The notes under the pieces are model-generated. The model was given only the letters and a program-made list of their open reading frames with translations, ran no database searches and had not been told where the DNA came from. Of a stretch of DNA of 64,000 bases, positions 25,389-34,061 are shown piece by piece; the first letter of the stretch is position 1; the number at the start of each line of letters is the position of its first letter. Position numbers and translations under genes: made by a program. Source of the DNA: JANNBN01 sp031430595 (GTDB lineage: Bacteria > Actinomycetota > Acidimicrobiia > Acidimicrobiales > JANYDT01). The stretch is from positions 62,001 to 126,000 of the forward strand of contig JANPBU010000007.1 in NCBI GenBank assembly GCA_031430595.1. The letters run 5' to 3'.

Positions 25389-26828
25389 TTAGTGACGGAT
25401 TTCAGATACCACCCGGTCAGCCGACTCTAGGGCTGCTTCCATTCCGAATTCTTCGCGTCGCGTATGTTCACCGGCAAGATGGAGGCGGCCGTCCGGCCCA
25501 TGGGGGCGAGCAAGTACTGGGGCAAACCGGGTCACATCACCGGGGCGAAAGCTATGGCGCAGCCCTCGGGCGAATGGTTGCGCCTCCCACGACGAGACGG
25601 CATAGGGCGCGATACACCCGGCGCTGGCGGGGCGAGCACGTTGCAGCGATTCAACCAACCATTTTGAGGTTGCATCTTCACCGACCGCATCGGCCCGACG
25701 GGCGGTAGTACCCGAAAGTACAAACATCGCGTTGTACTCGCCAGAACCGGGGTCGCGCATCACGATGCAGTTCCCAAACTCGCCATCAGAAAACGTCGAT
25801 GGGGCAAAGCCGTCACGCTCCCAAAAGGGTTTCGTTACCCGGGCCCACATTCGGGTGAGCGGAATATAGGGCATTGTACGAATCGCCTCTGCCAAAAGTG
25901 GTTCGGGGAGGGGTCGAATATCGATGGTTCTCAGCAGACTAAACGGCACCGCAGCGACGACATGGTTTGAATAATACTGCGTTCCGTCAATAGTCTGCAC
26001 ACATACTCCATGGTTCTGACTAGCGCGATGATCAAGGTCGATCATCGCAACCGGCGAGTTTCGAAGCACAGCCGCGCCCAGCGTGTTTGCAAGTGCATCG
26101 ACCAGTTGACCGGTTCCACCAACAATATTCTGAACCGGTCGACGCACTATGCCGCTTCGTTCAGCGTCAGCAATGGCTCGGGCTGCTTGAAGCGTTTGGC
26201 TGACTACCATCCCGGCCGTTTTCGTGGTGACCAATTCCTCCATTGTGCGGTGGTGTTCTTGCAACAATGCCAACGCCGAGTACTGCCACACATCACCAGC
26301 CGACATGGTGAGCGCAGTGAGTCGAATTCGTTCTGTCGAGGCACCTTCGGCGACGAGTAGCTCGAGGGGCGATACGTCGAGGTACGAGAATTCTGGCTGC
26401 AACCAATCCGTCCGAGAAGTGAAGGGGTCGTGTCGTACGAGAAACCCTGCCCCGAGCGCGGTAGGCGGAAGGTGCCTGAACCCAGCCTCAAGTTGGTTGA
26501 AGGTCGAGTGCTCCCAGTCTTGCAAAGCTACGAGACCACCGTTTACAACGTACGCAGATGGTTGAGCCTCAACATCTTCATCGACAGTCTGCAAACCGAA
26601 CCGTTCGATCAGTTCCCATGTGCGACGGTAACCCATGCCGATTTGCCTGGCCCCAACATCAATCAACCCCGACGGCACCGAGTAGTCGATACGAGTGTGA
26701 ATTCGTCCGCCGACCCGGCCCGATGCTTCAAGCACAACGACTGTTTGCCCCAAGGCTTGTAGCTGCATTGCTGCGCTCAAACCAGCGAGTCCGGCGCCAA
26801 CCACTATCACGTCGTAACGCACCTTCAA
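25389..26828 (-). CDS. Flavin-containing amine oxidase
   Basis: A 479-residue FAD enzyme of the monoamine oxidase family. The dinucleotide fold is VIVVGAGLAGLSAA (from residue 7), followed by EASGRVGGRIHT, the GG-motif of the family. The C-terminal FAD contact is LHLAGEHTRREEFGMEAALES. The expected reaction is oxidation of an amine or related C-N bond with release of H2O2. The substrate is unknown and no signal peptide is seen. The start is a TTG that overlaps the LivHMG stop (TTGA), so it is coupled to the ABC transporter. A product or substrate of the importer could therefore be its target; this is inference from gene order only. Confidence 0.85.
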   Translation of the reverse strand: MKVRYDVIVVGAGLAGLSAAMQLQALGQTVVVLEASGRVGGRIHTRIDYSVPSGLIDVGARQIGMGYRRTWELIERFGLQTVDEDVEAQPSAYVVNGGLVALQDWEHSTFNQLEAGFRHLPPTALGAGFLVRHDPFTSRTDWLQPEFSYLDVSPLELLVAEGASTERIRLTALTMSAGDVWQYSALALLQEHHRTMEELVTTKTAGMVVSQTLQAARAIADAERSGIVRRPVQNIVGGTGQLVDALANTLGAAVLRNSPVAMIDLDHRASQNHGVCVQTIDGTQYYSNHVVAAVPFSLLRTIDIRPLPEPLLAEAIRTMPYIPLTRMWARVTKPFWERDGFAPSTFSDGEFGNCIVMRDPGSGEYNAMFVLSGTTARRADAVGEDATSKWLVESLQRARPASAGCIAPYAVSSWEAQPFARGLRHSFRPGDVTRFAPVLARPHGPDGRLHLAGEHTRREEFGMEAALESADRVVSEIRH

Positions 26829-29617
26829 GACCCCAGACCAGAGCGCTCGATCGCAATCGAGTTACTTCCCAGGTAACTTTCGACCACCTGAGGATGCGCG
26901 AGCACGTCAGCTGGTGTGCCAATGGTGATCAAGCGACCAGAATCCATAGCCAAGATTCGATCAGCAATCGATCGAACCATCGGGATGTCGTGCTCAATCA
27001 AAATGATTGTTGTTGAGAGATGGCGCTTGATCGATTGCAGCAGTTCGCCAAGGGCTTCAGTTTCGCGCTGAGCTATACCCGATGCTGGCTCATCAAGAAG
27101 TAGAAGTTTGGGCTTCATGGCGACAAGACACGCCAGCTCGGTTATGCGCCGGGTACCCGTTGAAAGGTCAGCTATTTGTTTGCGCGCATACGAACTTAGA
27201 CCCATCAAATCAATGAGGTCATCGGCGCTGGTCGCAACGAGACGTTCCCTTGACCGTGCACCCATCAATGCACCGACCAGCGATGACGGGTGTTGGCGTT
27301 CGTGGGCCAGGCGAATGGTGTCGCAGACGGTCAGGGTTCCGAACAGCGGAGCATCTTGGAATGATCGAACGAGGCCGAGTTGGGCTCGCTGCTCTGGGCG
27401 AAGGCCGGTCACGTCGATGGAGTCAAACAGGACGGTCCCTTGATCAGCCCCCGTGAAGCCACCAAGTATTTCGAATAGGGTCGTTTTACCAGCCCCGTTC
27501 GGGCCAATCAACCCGAGGGTCTCACCGTGGAAAACTTCAAAGCTGATGTCGTCACAGGCAACAACGCCACCGAATCGTTTAGAAATGCCCGACACTTTGA
27601 GCAGAACCGAGCTCTGGTTCACCGCCGAGTCGATCTCGCTCGCACTTGATAGCCCCAGTCGGATGGGTCGATTCGTAAGCTGGTCAGCTGGGTCGGGTTC
27701 TGGGTCAAGTTCCAAGGCCCCACGCCCTGCGATTCGTTCAATAAGTTGTCGTCGTAACGGGGCGATAAGCCCAGACAGACCGCTTGGTACGTAAAGTAAA
27801 AGGATCAACCAACCAAATGAGGTGGCCAAGAAGCCGAGACTGTCAAGTTGTAACCGAGGCAGAAACGTATTCCACGCAGCCCCGAGGAATGGCCCGGCGA
27901 TGAGGCCAAGCCCACCAAGAACCGTATAGGCGGTTACAGCTATCGAGTCATCAACCTTGAACGTATCTGGGTCAATTCGACTTACCGACGATGCATACAA
28001 CGCGCCAGCTGTTCCCGCAATGAAACCAGCCAATGCGTATACCGTCATGGTTGCACGAGCCGATCGGATAACCATGGCCCGAGCCTGATCTTCGTTATCG
28101 CGCAGCGCTATCAGGCTTCGCCCAAAACCACTCGTTGAAATGTTTCGTACGACTACAAAAAGCACCAACACCACAAAAAGGGCAAACCAGTAAAACCGTT
28201 TGTTCGTCGCAAGATCAACACCGAACAACACCGGATCGGAACGACTCAAACCACCCCCCATCACCCATGACTGCCGTGACAGCCACGACCTCGTAGCGAT
28301 TGCGAAGCCAAGCGTCGTAACGGCAACCATGAGCCCGCGCACCCGTAAAGCTGGCACACCGAGGATGGCCGAAATAGCGGCACCAACCAACCCGGCAATA
28401 ACAAGTGAGCTTACGAGTTCACCCAGCCCGTTTTGCCACCGCAACGCCACGGCAGCGCCAAGTGCAGCGATTCCTACCTGGCCAAGTGAAAGCTGCCCGG
28501 CGATACCCGTCAAAAGGTATACCGAAAGCCCGAGGAGGGCAACGAAGAAGAACTGAATGCCTACAGTTGCTGATTCATTGCTGGCGATAAGCCCATACAA
28601 GATGGCACCAGCAAGGCAAACAAACGCCGAAATCGGACCCAACCGACCGATGACCGGATGCTTCGCAAGGCGGCTCGTTAGCGGAGCCCACGGTTGAAGC
28701 GCAGACCAGTTGTCGCGGCGAGCTGCCCGGCCCCGCCCAGCCTGCTGCGCGACCAACGCGACAATCGCCACTCCAAACAGCAGCACCTCAATGGGTCCGC
28801 CGTTCGTATAATTGAACTGGAAAATTGACTCGACCACGCCGACAGCCACCCCTGCCGCAAGCGTGATTGGAATACTGGTAAAACGAGCAATCGCCGCAAC
28901 CGTAAGCGCACGAAGCAGCAACCCAGGGGCGTTCGTGGTCCCCTGAAACGCAGTGCCTAAGGCTGGAATCACCATGAGCGCCGTGTACGTGGAAAGGGCT
29001 CCGGCGAACGACCAGGTTATCGCTGACATACGGCCCGGAGGAAGGCCTGCCATTCGAGCCGCTTCCGGGTTTGCCGCCGCAGCGCGAATACCAATACCGA
29101 TACGACTGAACCGCAAAAATGACGCGATAGCAACCATCACTAGCGGCGACAAGATAAGGATCGCCATGAACGGCTGGCTGACAAAAAATGACTTGTACTT
29201 GAAGGTCGGAAATCCGCTGGGCTTAGGGAAGCCCAGAACAGTCGACCCGTTTCCCTGAATGACGTTCGCCCAGAAGGCCAAGACTTGCCCGAACCCTAAC
29301 GTGGCAACGACGCTCATAAGGCGAGGCGCATTGCGAAGGCGCCGTACCAACACCACTTCTGACACCGCTCCGGCGGCAGCACCGCACGTAAGTGCCATAA
29401 AGAAACCAATCCAATACGGGATACCCCATACCCCTACGAATTTCACAAACGCCGCAGCCGCAAACAGGCCAATTTCGCCGTGAGCAAAGTTGATGATGTT
29501 TGACGATCGAAACACCAACACAATCCCGAGGGCAAGTAAGCCGTAACTCAGGCCGACCAACGCACCACGAAACACATACTCCGATGCAAACGCGAACCCA
29601 ACAACCATCGACATCAC
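26825..29617 (-). CDS. LivH-LivM-LivG fusion: both permeases and one ATPase of a branched-chain amino-acid-type ABC importer
   Basis: A 930-residue fusion of three proteins that are usually separate. Residues about 1-300 are LivH permease (GLSYGLLALGIVLVFRSSNI, NFAHGEIGLFAAA). About 330-640 are LivM (LTGIAGQLSLGQVGIAALG, GRSLIALRDNEDQARAMV, AFIAGTAGALYA). From about 685 there is the LivG ATPase with Walker A GPNGAGKT near 704-711, a changed ABC signature LSTGTRR in place of LSGGQ, and Walker B LLLLDEP. The GTG start overlaps the preceding stop (GTGA); an ATG three bases later is the alternative. With the MFS-LivF protein it would supply all membrane and ATPase parts of one importer. Confidence 0.9.
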   Translation of the reverse strand: MMSMVVGFAFASEYVFRGALVGLSYGLLALGIVLVFRSSNIINFAHGEIGLFAAAAFVKFVGVWGIPYWIGFFMALTCGAAAGAVSEVVLVRRLRNAPRLMSVVATLGFGQVLAFWANVIQGNGSTVLGFPKPSGFPTFKYKSFFVSQPFMAILILSPLVMVAIASFLRFSRIGIGIRAAAANPEAARMAGLPPGRMSAITWSFAGALSTYTALMVIPALGTAFQGTTNAPGLLLRALTVAAIARFTSIPITLAAGVAVGVVESIFQFNYTNGGPIEVLLFGVAIVALVAQQAGRGRAARRDNWSALQPWAPLTSRLAKHPVIGRLGPISAFVCLAGAILYGLIASNESATVGIQFFFVALLGLSVYLLTGIAGQLSLGQVGIAALGAAVALRWQNGLGELVSSLVIAGLVGAAISAILGVPALRVRGLMVAVTTLGFAIATRSWLSRQSWVMGGGLSRSDPVLFGVDLATNKRFYWFALFVVLVLFVVVRNISTSGFGRSLIALRDNEDQARAMVIRSARATMTVYALAGFIAGTAGALYASSVSRIDPDTFKVDDSIAVTAYTVLGGLGLIAGPFLGAAWNTFLPRLQLDSLGFLATSFGWLILLLYVPSGLSGLIAPLRRQLIERIAGRGALELDPEPDPADQLTNRPIRLGLSSASEIDSAVNQSSVLLKVSGISKRFGGVVACDDISFEVFHGETLGLIGPNGAGKTTLFEILGGFTGADQGTVLFDSIDVTGLRPEQRAQLGLVRSFQDAPLFGTLTVCDTIRLAHERQHPSSLVGALMGARSRERLVATSADDLIDLMGLSSYARKQIADLSTGTRRITELACLVAMKPKLLLLDEPASGIAQRETEALGELLQSIKRHLSTTIILIEHDIPMVRSIADRILAMDSGRLITIGTPADVLAHPQVVESYLGSNSIAIERSGLGS

Positions 29618-31830
29618 AACGTCACCAACCCACCGGCCGAACCAAGGTTCGCGGCGGTTCCCTCAAGAAATACTGAGCGAAGCAAGTCGCCCCGATCAAG
29701 AAGTTCAGATGCCACCCCGTCGAAACGAATCTCACCCTTTTCCATAAAATAGGCGTGTTGCACCAGGCTCAACGCTACGTTCACTGACTGTTCAACCAAC
29801 ACCACCGCGGTTCCGTCATGGTTGATTTGGCGAACCATCTCCAACAATTCGCCCACAATTTTTGGTGCGAGGCCAAGCGAAAGTTCGTCAATCAACAAGA
29901 GGCGGGGTTTCAACATGAAGGCCTTCGACAGGGCCAGCATCTGTTGTTCACCGCCCGACAGGGTTGCGGCCAACTGGTTACGTCGCTCACCCAATCTGGG
30001 GAAGGCTGCAAACGATACATCGATGCCACGATCGACGGCCGCTTTGTTTCGACCGTGGGTGTAACCCGCAACTCGCAGGTTTTCAACCACAGTCAACGGA
30101 CCAAACGATGCCTTGCCACCAGGAATTTGCGTCACGCCCATAACCACGCGTCGCTCGGCATCAACGAACGTGACGTCTTGACCACGGAAACGGACACTGC
30201 CAGATTGCGGAAGCCCGAGCCCCGAAATGACTTTCAGCAAGGTTGATTTGCCGGCACCGTTTGTGCCAAGCAGCGCGACCATTTCTCCTTCATCAACGGT
30301 GAAGTCGACACCGAAGAGCACCTGTACGGTTCCATAAGAGAAATCGATTCGGCGACACGAAAGCATCGGCACCCGTTCGCCGCGAGCTTGTTGACCTTTT
30401 AGTTCTTCTGATTCTGCAATGCCATCAACGGTTCGGTCAAGGTCGCTACCGATAAATCGTGTTGCGCTTCGAAGCACAAGCGCCGCAACAACCCCAAGAA
30501 TCGCCACTGGCGCGAACACCCCAGCAACGCCGAAGCGTCGATCAATTGATCCGAAAAGAAACACGCCCCCAAGGCCACCGACCGCCGACAGAAATATGCC
30601 GGCGAGCGCGGATGCATGCGGCCGCATATTGGCCGGGATAATCGAGAACTGTGAGGCTTCCAGTGACGGAAACCCAATGGCCTGTAGACCACTGCCAAGA
30701 CCGAAGAGCGCAGTCATCGGTACGACCCACCATGACCGCCAGTTATCGCCGGGAACGAGGGGTACCGCAGCAATACAGAGCGCTCCCCCGCCAATCCCGA
30801 ATGCAGCCCGGCGAAGCAAGTCAGCTGGATCCTTTCGTAGCATCGCCTCACCCCGCTTGGCCGTCACCAACAACACGGTGATTGAGAAAACCGGGAGCAC
30901 AGATACGAACACTGCTCTGGCCCCAGCATCCATCTTCCAGCGGTCGTAGAGGAAGAACGAAAGATATACCTGCAGGGGAACGAACGACAGCCCCAGAACC
31001 GCCCAACCCACGAGAATTCGTTGAACGGTGCGAATGAGAAAGAGCCTCCGAACAATTTCGAAAAAGCCAAGCTCTACATCTTCGGTATGCATATCGTCGA
31101 CGGCGGAAGTAACGACCTTGGTTCGTGTCGACTCGTCGTCGTAAGCTCCAAACCCCGGGTCTTTGAGTCGAATCGCGTACAAAGCAGCCGGGACAGTAAG
31201 CACACAAATCACTACAAACACCCCCCGCCAACTCAAGTCGACCCAAAGGGTGAGTGCAGCAATCAACAGCGGTGCAATGACGAATCCGGTTTGATCAAAC
31301 ATTCGGTAGAGAGTCAACATACGAACTCGACCGGTCGGCGGATAACTATCAATAACGAGGGGTCGGTGAAGCGATTGCGAGGTCCCGTTTCCGATTCCGC
31401 TGAGAACCAACCAGATGCCAAGCATGACGGAAGTCCGCGAAATGCCGATCATGAGCGCAGTAACCACCCAGGCAAATCCGGCCATGACAGACAAAATGCC
31501 CCGTCTTGGTTTTCGCTGTGTCAGTGCTGCAGCGGGAAGGGTTGCCCCAAAGATGGCCAGTAGCCGTAGAGCCGAAAGACCGGCAATGGTTCCACGAGAG
31601 AGGCCGAGGGTATCGGCAATGTCGGGCCCGAGAATTGAGTAGGCAGTACCCTGAAACGCGTCGACGATAGTAAGCGCGCCGAGTGCCGTGATTGGGTACC
31701 AACCGCTTCCCGAGCGAACAACGTCTCGTAGCCGCACCGACGGACCATCTTCACCGGTGATACCGAGGGCCCGACGCCCGGCACGCCGAACATCGGCACC
31801 ATCTGAACTGTCAGTCGACCGCACGTTCAC
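29614..31830 (-). CDS. Fusion of an MFS transporter with a LivF-type ABC ATPase
   Basis: A 738-residue protein. Residues about 40-440 are a 12-segment MFS-type transporter: GALTIVDAFQGTAYSILGP first, then paired segments such as GFAWVVTALMIGISRTS and a second half from about 270. From about 490 onward is a LivF ATPase, with Walker A LGTNGAGKST near 519-528, the ABC signature LSGGEQQ near 621 and Walker B LLLIDELSLGLAP. LivF is normally a stand-alone subunit that pairs with LivG. Here its pairing partner would be the LivG part of the next protein. The start is a GTG overlapping the lipoprotein stop (GTGA), and its own stop overlaps the LivHMG start. Confidence 0.88.
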   Translation of the reverse strand: MNVRSTDSSDGADVRRAGRRALGITGEDGPSVRLRDVVRSGSGWYPITALGALTIVDAFQGTAYSILGPDIADTLGLSRGTIAGLSALRLLAIFGATLPAAALTQRKPRRGILSVMAGFAWVVTALMIGISRTSVMLGIWLVLSGIGNGTSQSLHRPLVIDSYPPTGRVRMLTLYRMFDQTGFVIAPLLIAALTLWVDLSWRGVFVVICVLTVPAALYAIRLKDPGFGAYDDESTRTKVVTSAVDDMHTEDVELGFFEIVRRLFLIRTVQRILVGWAVLGLSFVPLQVYLSFFLYDRWKMDAGARAVFVSVLPVFSITVLLVTAKRGEAMLRKDPADLLRRAAFGIGGGALCIAAVPLVPGDNWRSWWVVPMTALFGLGSGLQAIGFPSLEASQFSIIPANMRPHASALAGIFLSAVGGLGGVFLFGSIDRRFGVAGVFAPVAILGVVAALVLRSATRFIGSDLDRTVDGIAESEELKGQQARGERVPMLSCRRIDFSYGTVQVLFGVDFTVDEGEMVALLGTNGAGKSTLLKVISGLGLPQSGSVRFRGQDVTFVDAERRVVMGVTQIPGGKASFGPLTVVENLRVAGYTHGRNKAAVDRGIDVSFAAFPRLGERRNQLAATLSGGEQQMLALSKAFMLKPRLLLIDELSLGLAPKIVGELLEMVRQINHDGTAVVLVEQSVNVALSLVQHAYFMEKGEIRFDGVASELLDRGDLLRSVFLEGTAANLGSAGGLVTL

Positions 31831-32315
31831 AGTTCCTCTTCGAACACGTCAAAGTCAACGTACGCTGCAGTTTCACCAATGCGACGCCCAGCAACATCGA
31901 TAGCGATAATCGTCAGATGATGCTGGTCTCGAACCTTCTTCGCAACGGCTTCGCGCCGCTCGATCGCCGGGATCTCAAACGGGCTCGTCTCAGCTAGGTA
32001 GATGTTCGAGCGATTGTCTTGCTTAAAGTACTCAATTGTTTTCCCTGGTGGTTGAGGACCCCTATCGACAAACAACATGAAACCGGCAACCTGGTCGGTC
32101 GTTGGTTCCATGGTCCACTCGACCGAGAGGGGTTCGCTTACCAATTCGCGTTCGCCGGGCACGATTATGACTATCGAATTATCCTGGCGGAACGCAAGAC
32201 CATCAGCATTCAATAGACCACCAGACGCGCATCCACCCACCAGCAAGGCGACCGTACATACGCATACGGTCACCCTGAATCGCTTGAGCACGCGCCGTTG
32301 GGCGAACAAATTCAC
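31827..32315 (-). CDS. Lipoprotein encoded with the ABC system
   Basis: A 162-residue protein with a positively charged N-terminus, a hydrophobic core VTVCVCTVALLV and the lipobox VGGC (Cys29). The mature part contains IVIIVPGERELVSEPLSVEW, PPGKTIEYF and HHLTIIAIDVAGRRI. Strand-rich spacing suggests an Ig-like or beta-sandwich fold. I do not recognise a family. It starts 23 bases after the substrate-binding gene, and its stop overlaps the GTG of the MFS-LivF gene. Its place between a binding protein and the membrane parts suggests an accessory surface component (inference). Confidence 0.75.
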   Translation of the reverse strand: MNLFAQRRVLKRFRVTVCVCTVALLVGGCASGGLLNADGLAFRQDNSIVIIVPGERELVSEPLSVEWTMEPTTDQVAGFMLFVDRGPQPPGKTIEYFKQDNRSNIYLAETSPFEIPAIERREAVAKKVRDQHHLTIIAIDVAGRRIGETAAYVDFDVFEEEL

Positions 32316-32338
32316 GTGGGGCGAAAAACGAAACTCGA

Positions 32339-33880
32339 CTACTCAAGTTCCTTGATGCCACTCGAATACTCGAAGCAACCATTGATGGGCTTACGGCAAT
32401 CGTCTGAGAACTTAAGAACCCGGTAACCGTTACCCCCGTCATAGCGACCCGGACCAAACTTCGTTAGCCAACCAACCGAGGCGTCATAACCCTTCGATCC
32501 AAGCTTTTCTACTTCGGCCTGCAGCGCGGCGGCGTTCAGGCCACCTGGCATCCGCTTCACCACGGTCTGCAAGAAGAACAGTCCGTCGCAGTAAGCCTGC
32601 GCATAACGTGACAGGTAACGGCGCTCAAAACCGGTGATGAGTTGCTTGTTGGTATAAATGTCGATGCAACGCTTCTCGGGCCCAGGCTGCGGGAAAATCA
32701 ACTGGGTGTCTTCGGTATCGGTAATTGGATTGAACCCAATGGCAACCGCATCTTTGAACATCGACTTGTCGACGGCACGCAAACGGAACAAGGCCCCGTT
32801 CTGCACCACGGCAAGATTGTCTGTACTCGTTAACGACATGCGGGGCTTGTACCCGTTATCGAAGCTTGTCCAAAGGAACTGCATAACGTTTCCGCCCGAC
32901 ACCAACGAGATGACGTGATCGATATTCTTGGCGGCGAAACGAGTTGACGCTGCAGCAGAGTCACGGCTCACGGTATCTTGCGATGTTGTATCGAAAAACA
33001 CCGTATCGATAGCTTCAACACCGCTGGTCTTTTTGAGCTCAGCCTTGAGGTCATCGACAGCTCGTTGGTATGCGGGGTCGTTCATTGACAAGATGCCAAC
33101 CTTCGCAGTCTTGGGGTCAGCACCGAAGAACTTCTGATCGGCCAGCATTTTCGCATACGAGGTACCAATGCGGTCGATGGCTGGAAGGTTCACCACATAT
33201 CCGTATGGCTTCATACGTTCGAGGGTTTTGGTGTCGAGTGGAAAGGCTCCGGCCGCTTCGAGATATACGACCTTCTTCTTGGCGAAGCATTCACGCGCCG
33301 TCGATGACACAATGACTGACTGGCTGACAACAGCAAACACCTTGTCGTCGTCAGCGAACGCGTTACAAAGCGTTTCGGCCTGCTTGTCGTTCGACTGAGA
33401 CAGGTCGAACGGGCGAATGACTGGGGTTACCTTACGGCCGCCGATCCCGCCGCTGGCATTTATGAAGTCAACGATTGCAGCGACCTGATCTTTGGCGTTT
33501 CCGGTCGATGAAGGAAGGAAACCAGCTGGCGTGCGGAACGCAGCCTCCATGAAGCCGATCTTGATAGTTGTATCGGTGACACCCGGACCGTTTTCAACGT
33601 TCGCGGCTGCGGCGGCAATAGTGCTCGCAACCGTGGTCGCAGTGGTGGCCGGAGGAACCGTTTCGGCGACGGTGGTTGCCGTGACTCGAACCCAAACACC
33701 AGCCTTCCCAGACTTTTTGCAGATCAAGGTTGCAGACCCGGCTGTAGTGGTCTTACCAACCTGGGCGGCAGTGCACTTTCCTCCGGCTTTTGCAGTGGCG
33801 GCAAACGCAGGAGTGAGCGACCCGGCGACAGCAAGCGCCCCGGCGCTAACGACAAACAACGACTTCCATGACTTCAACAT
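32339..33880 (-). CDS. ABC substrate-binding protein of the LivK/Peripla_BP_6 type with an extra N-terminal module
   Basis: A 513-residue exported protein. The signal peptide is about residues 1-27 (charged start MLKSWKS, core VVSAGALAVAGSL, cleavage after AFA). A short cysteine-containing module with GGKCTAAQVGKTTTAG and LICKKSG follows, then a Thr/Ala/Val-rich linker. From about residue 100 comes the ligand-binding domain, starting GPGVTDTTIKIGFMEA. NDKQAETLCNAFADDDKVFAV and MLADQKFFG are typical of type I periplasmic binding folds. No lipobox is present. As the first gene of the minus-strand cluster, it defines the ligand of the importer, which cannot be read from the sequence. Confidence 0.88.
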   Translation of the reverse strand: MLKSWKSLFVVSAGALAVAGSLTPAFAATAKAGGKCTAAQVGKTTTAGSATLICKKSGKAGVWVRVTATTVAETVPPATTATTVASTIAAAAANVENGPGVTDTTIKIGFMEAAFRTPAGFLPSSTGNAKDQVAAIVDFINASGGIGGRKVTPVIRPFDLSQSNDKQAETLCNAFADDDKVFAVVSQSVIVSSTARECFAKKKVVYLEAAGAFPLDTKTLERMKPYGYVVNLPAIDRIGTSYAKMLADQKFFGADPKTAKVGILSMNDPAYQRAVDDLKAELKKTSGVEAIDTVFFDTTSQDTVSRDSAAASTRFAAKNIDHVISLVSGGNVMQFLWTSFDNGYKPRMSLTSTDNLAVVQNGALFRLRAVDKSMFKDAVAIGFNPITDTEDTQLIFPQPGPEKRCIDIYTNKQLITGFERRYLSRYAQAYCDGLFFLQTVVKRMPGGLNAAALQAEVEKLGSKGYDASVGWLTKFGPGRYDGGNGYRVLKFSDDCRKPINGCFEYSSGIKELE

Positions 33881-33980
33881 TCGGCTCCCTTGGTCCGCTG
33901 CGTGGAACAGCGTTCCGAATTTTCATTCTGGCCAGGGTAGCCCGTGTCAACGGTCACGTCACATCACTCCCCTAAACCCG

Positions 33981-34027
33981 CTAATTGAAGGTATTCCGGC
34001 CTAACAAGCCGGAATACCTCTAATTAA
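33981..34027. repeat. 47-bp palindromic repeat, copy 3
   Basis: The left arm is CTAATTGAAGGTATTCCGGC; a 7-nt loop CTAACAA follows. The right arm pairs with the left arm except at two neighbouring positions. It sits between the divergent substrate-binding gene (start 33880) and meaB (start 34062). Compared with copy 1, the left arm has T and the right arm has A at the paired position, a change that keeps the pairing. Confidence 0.9.
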
Positions 34028-34061
34028 GGTCGAGATTGTCGGTGAGATTAAGGTCGGGACT

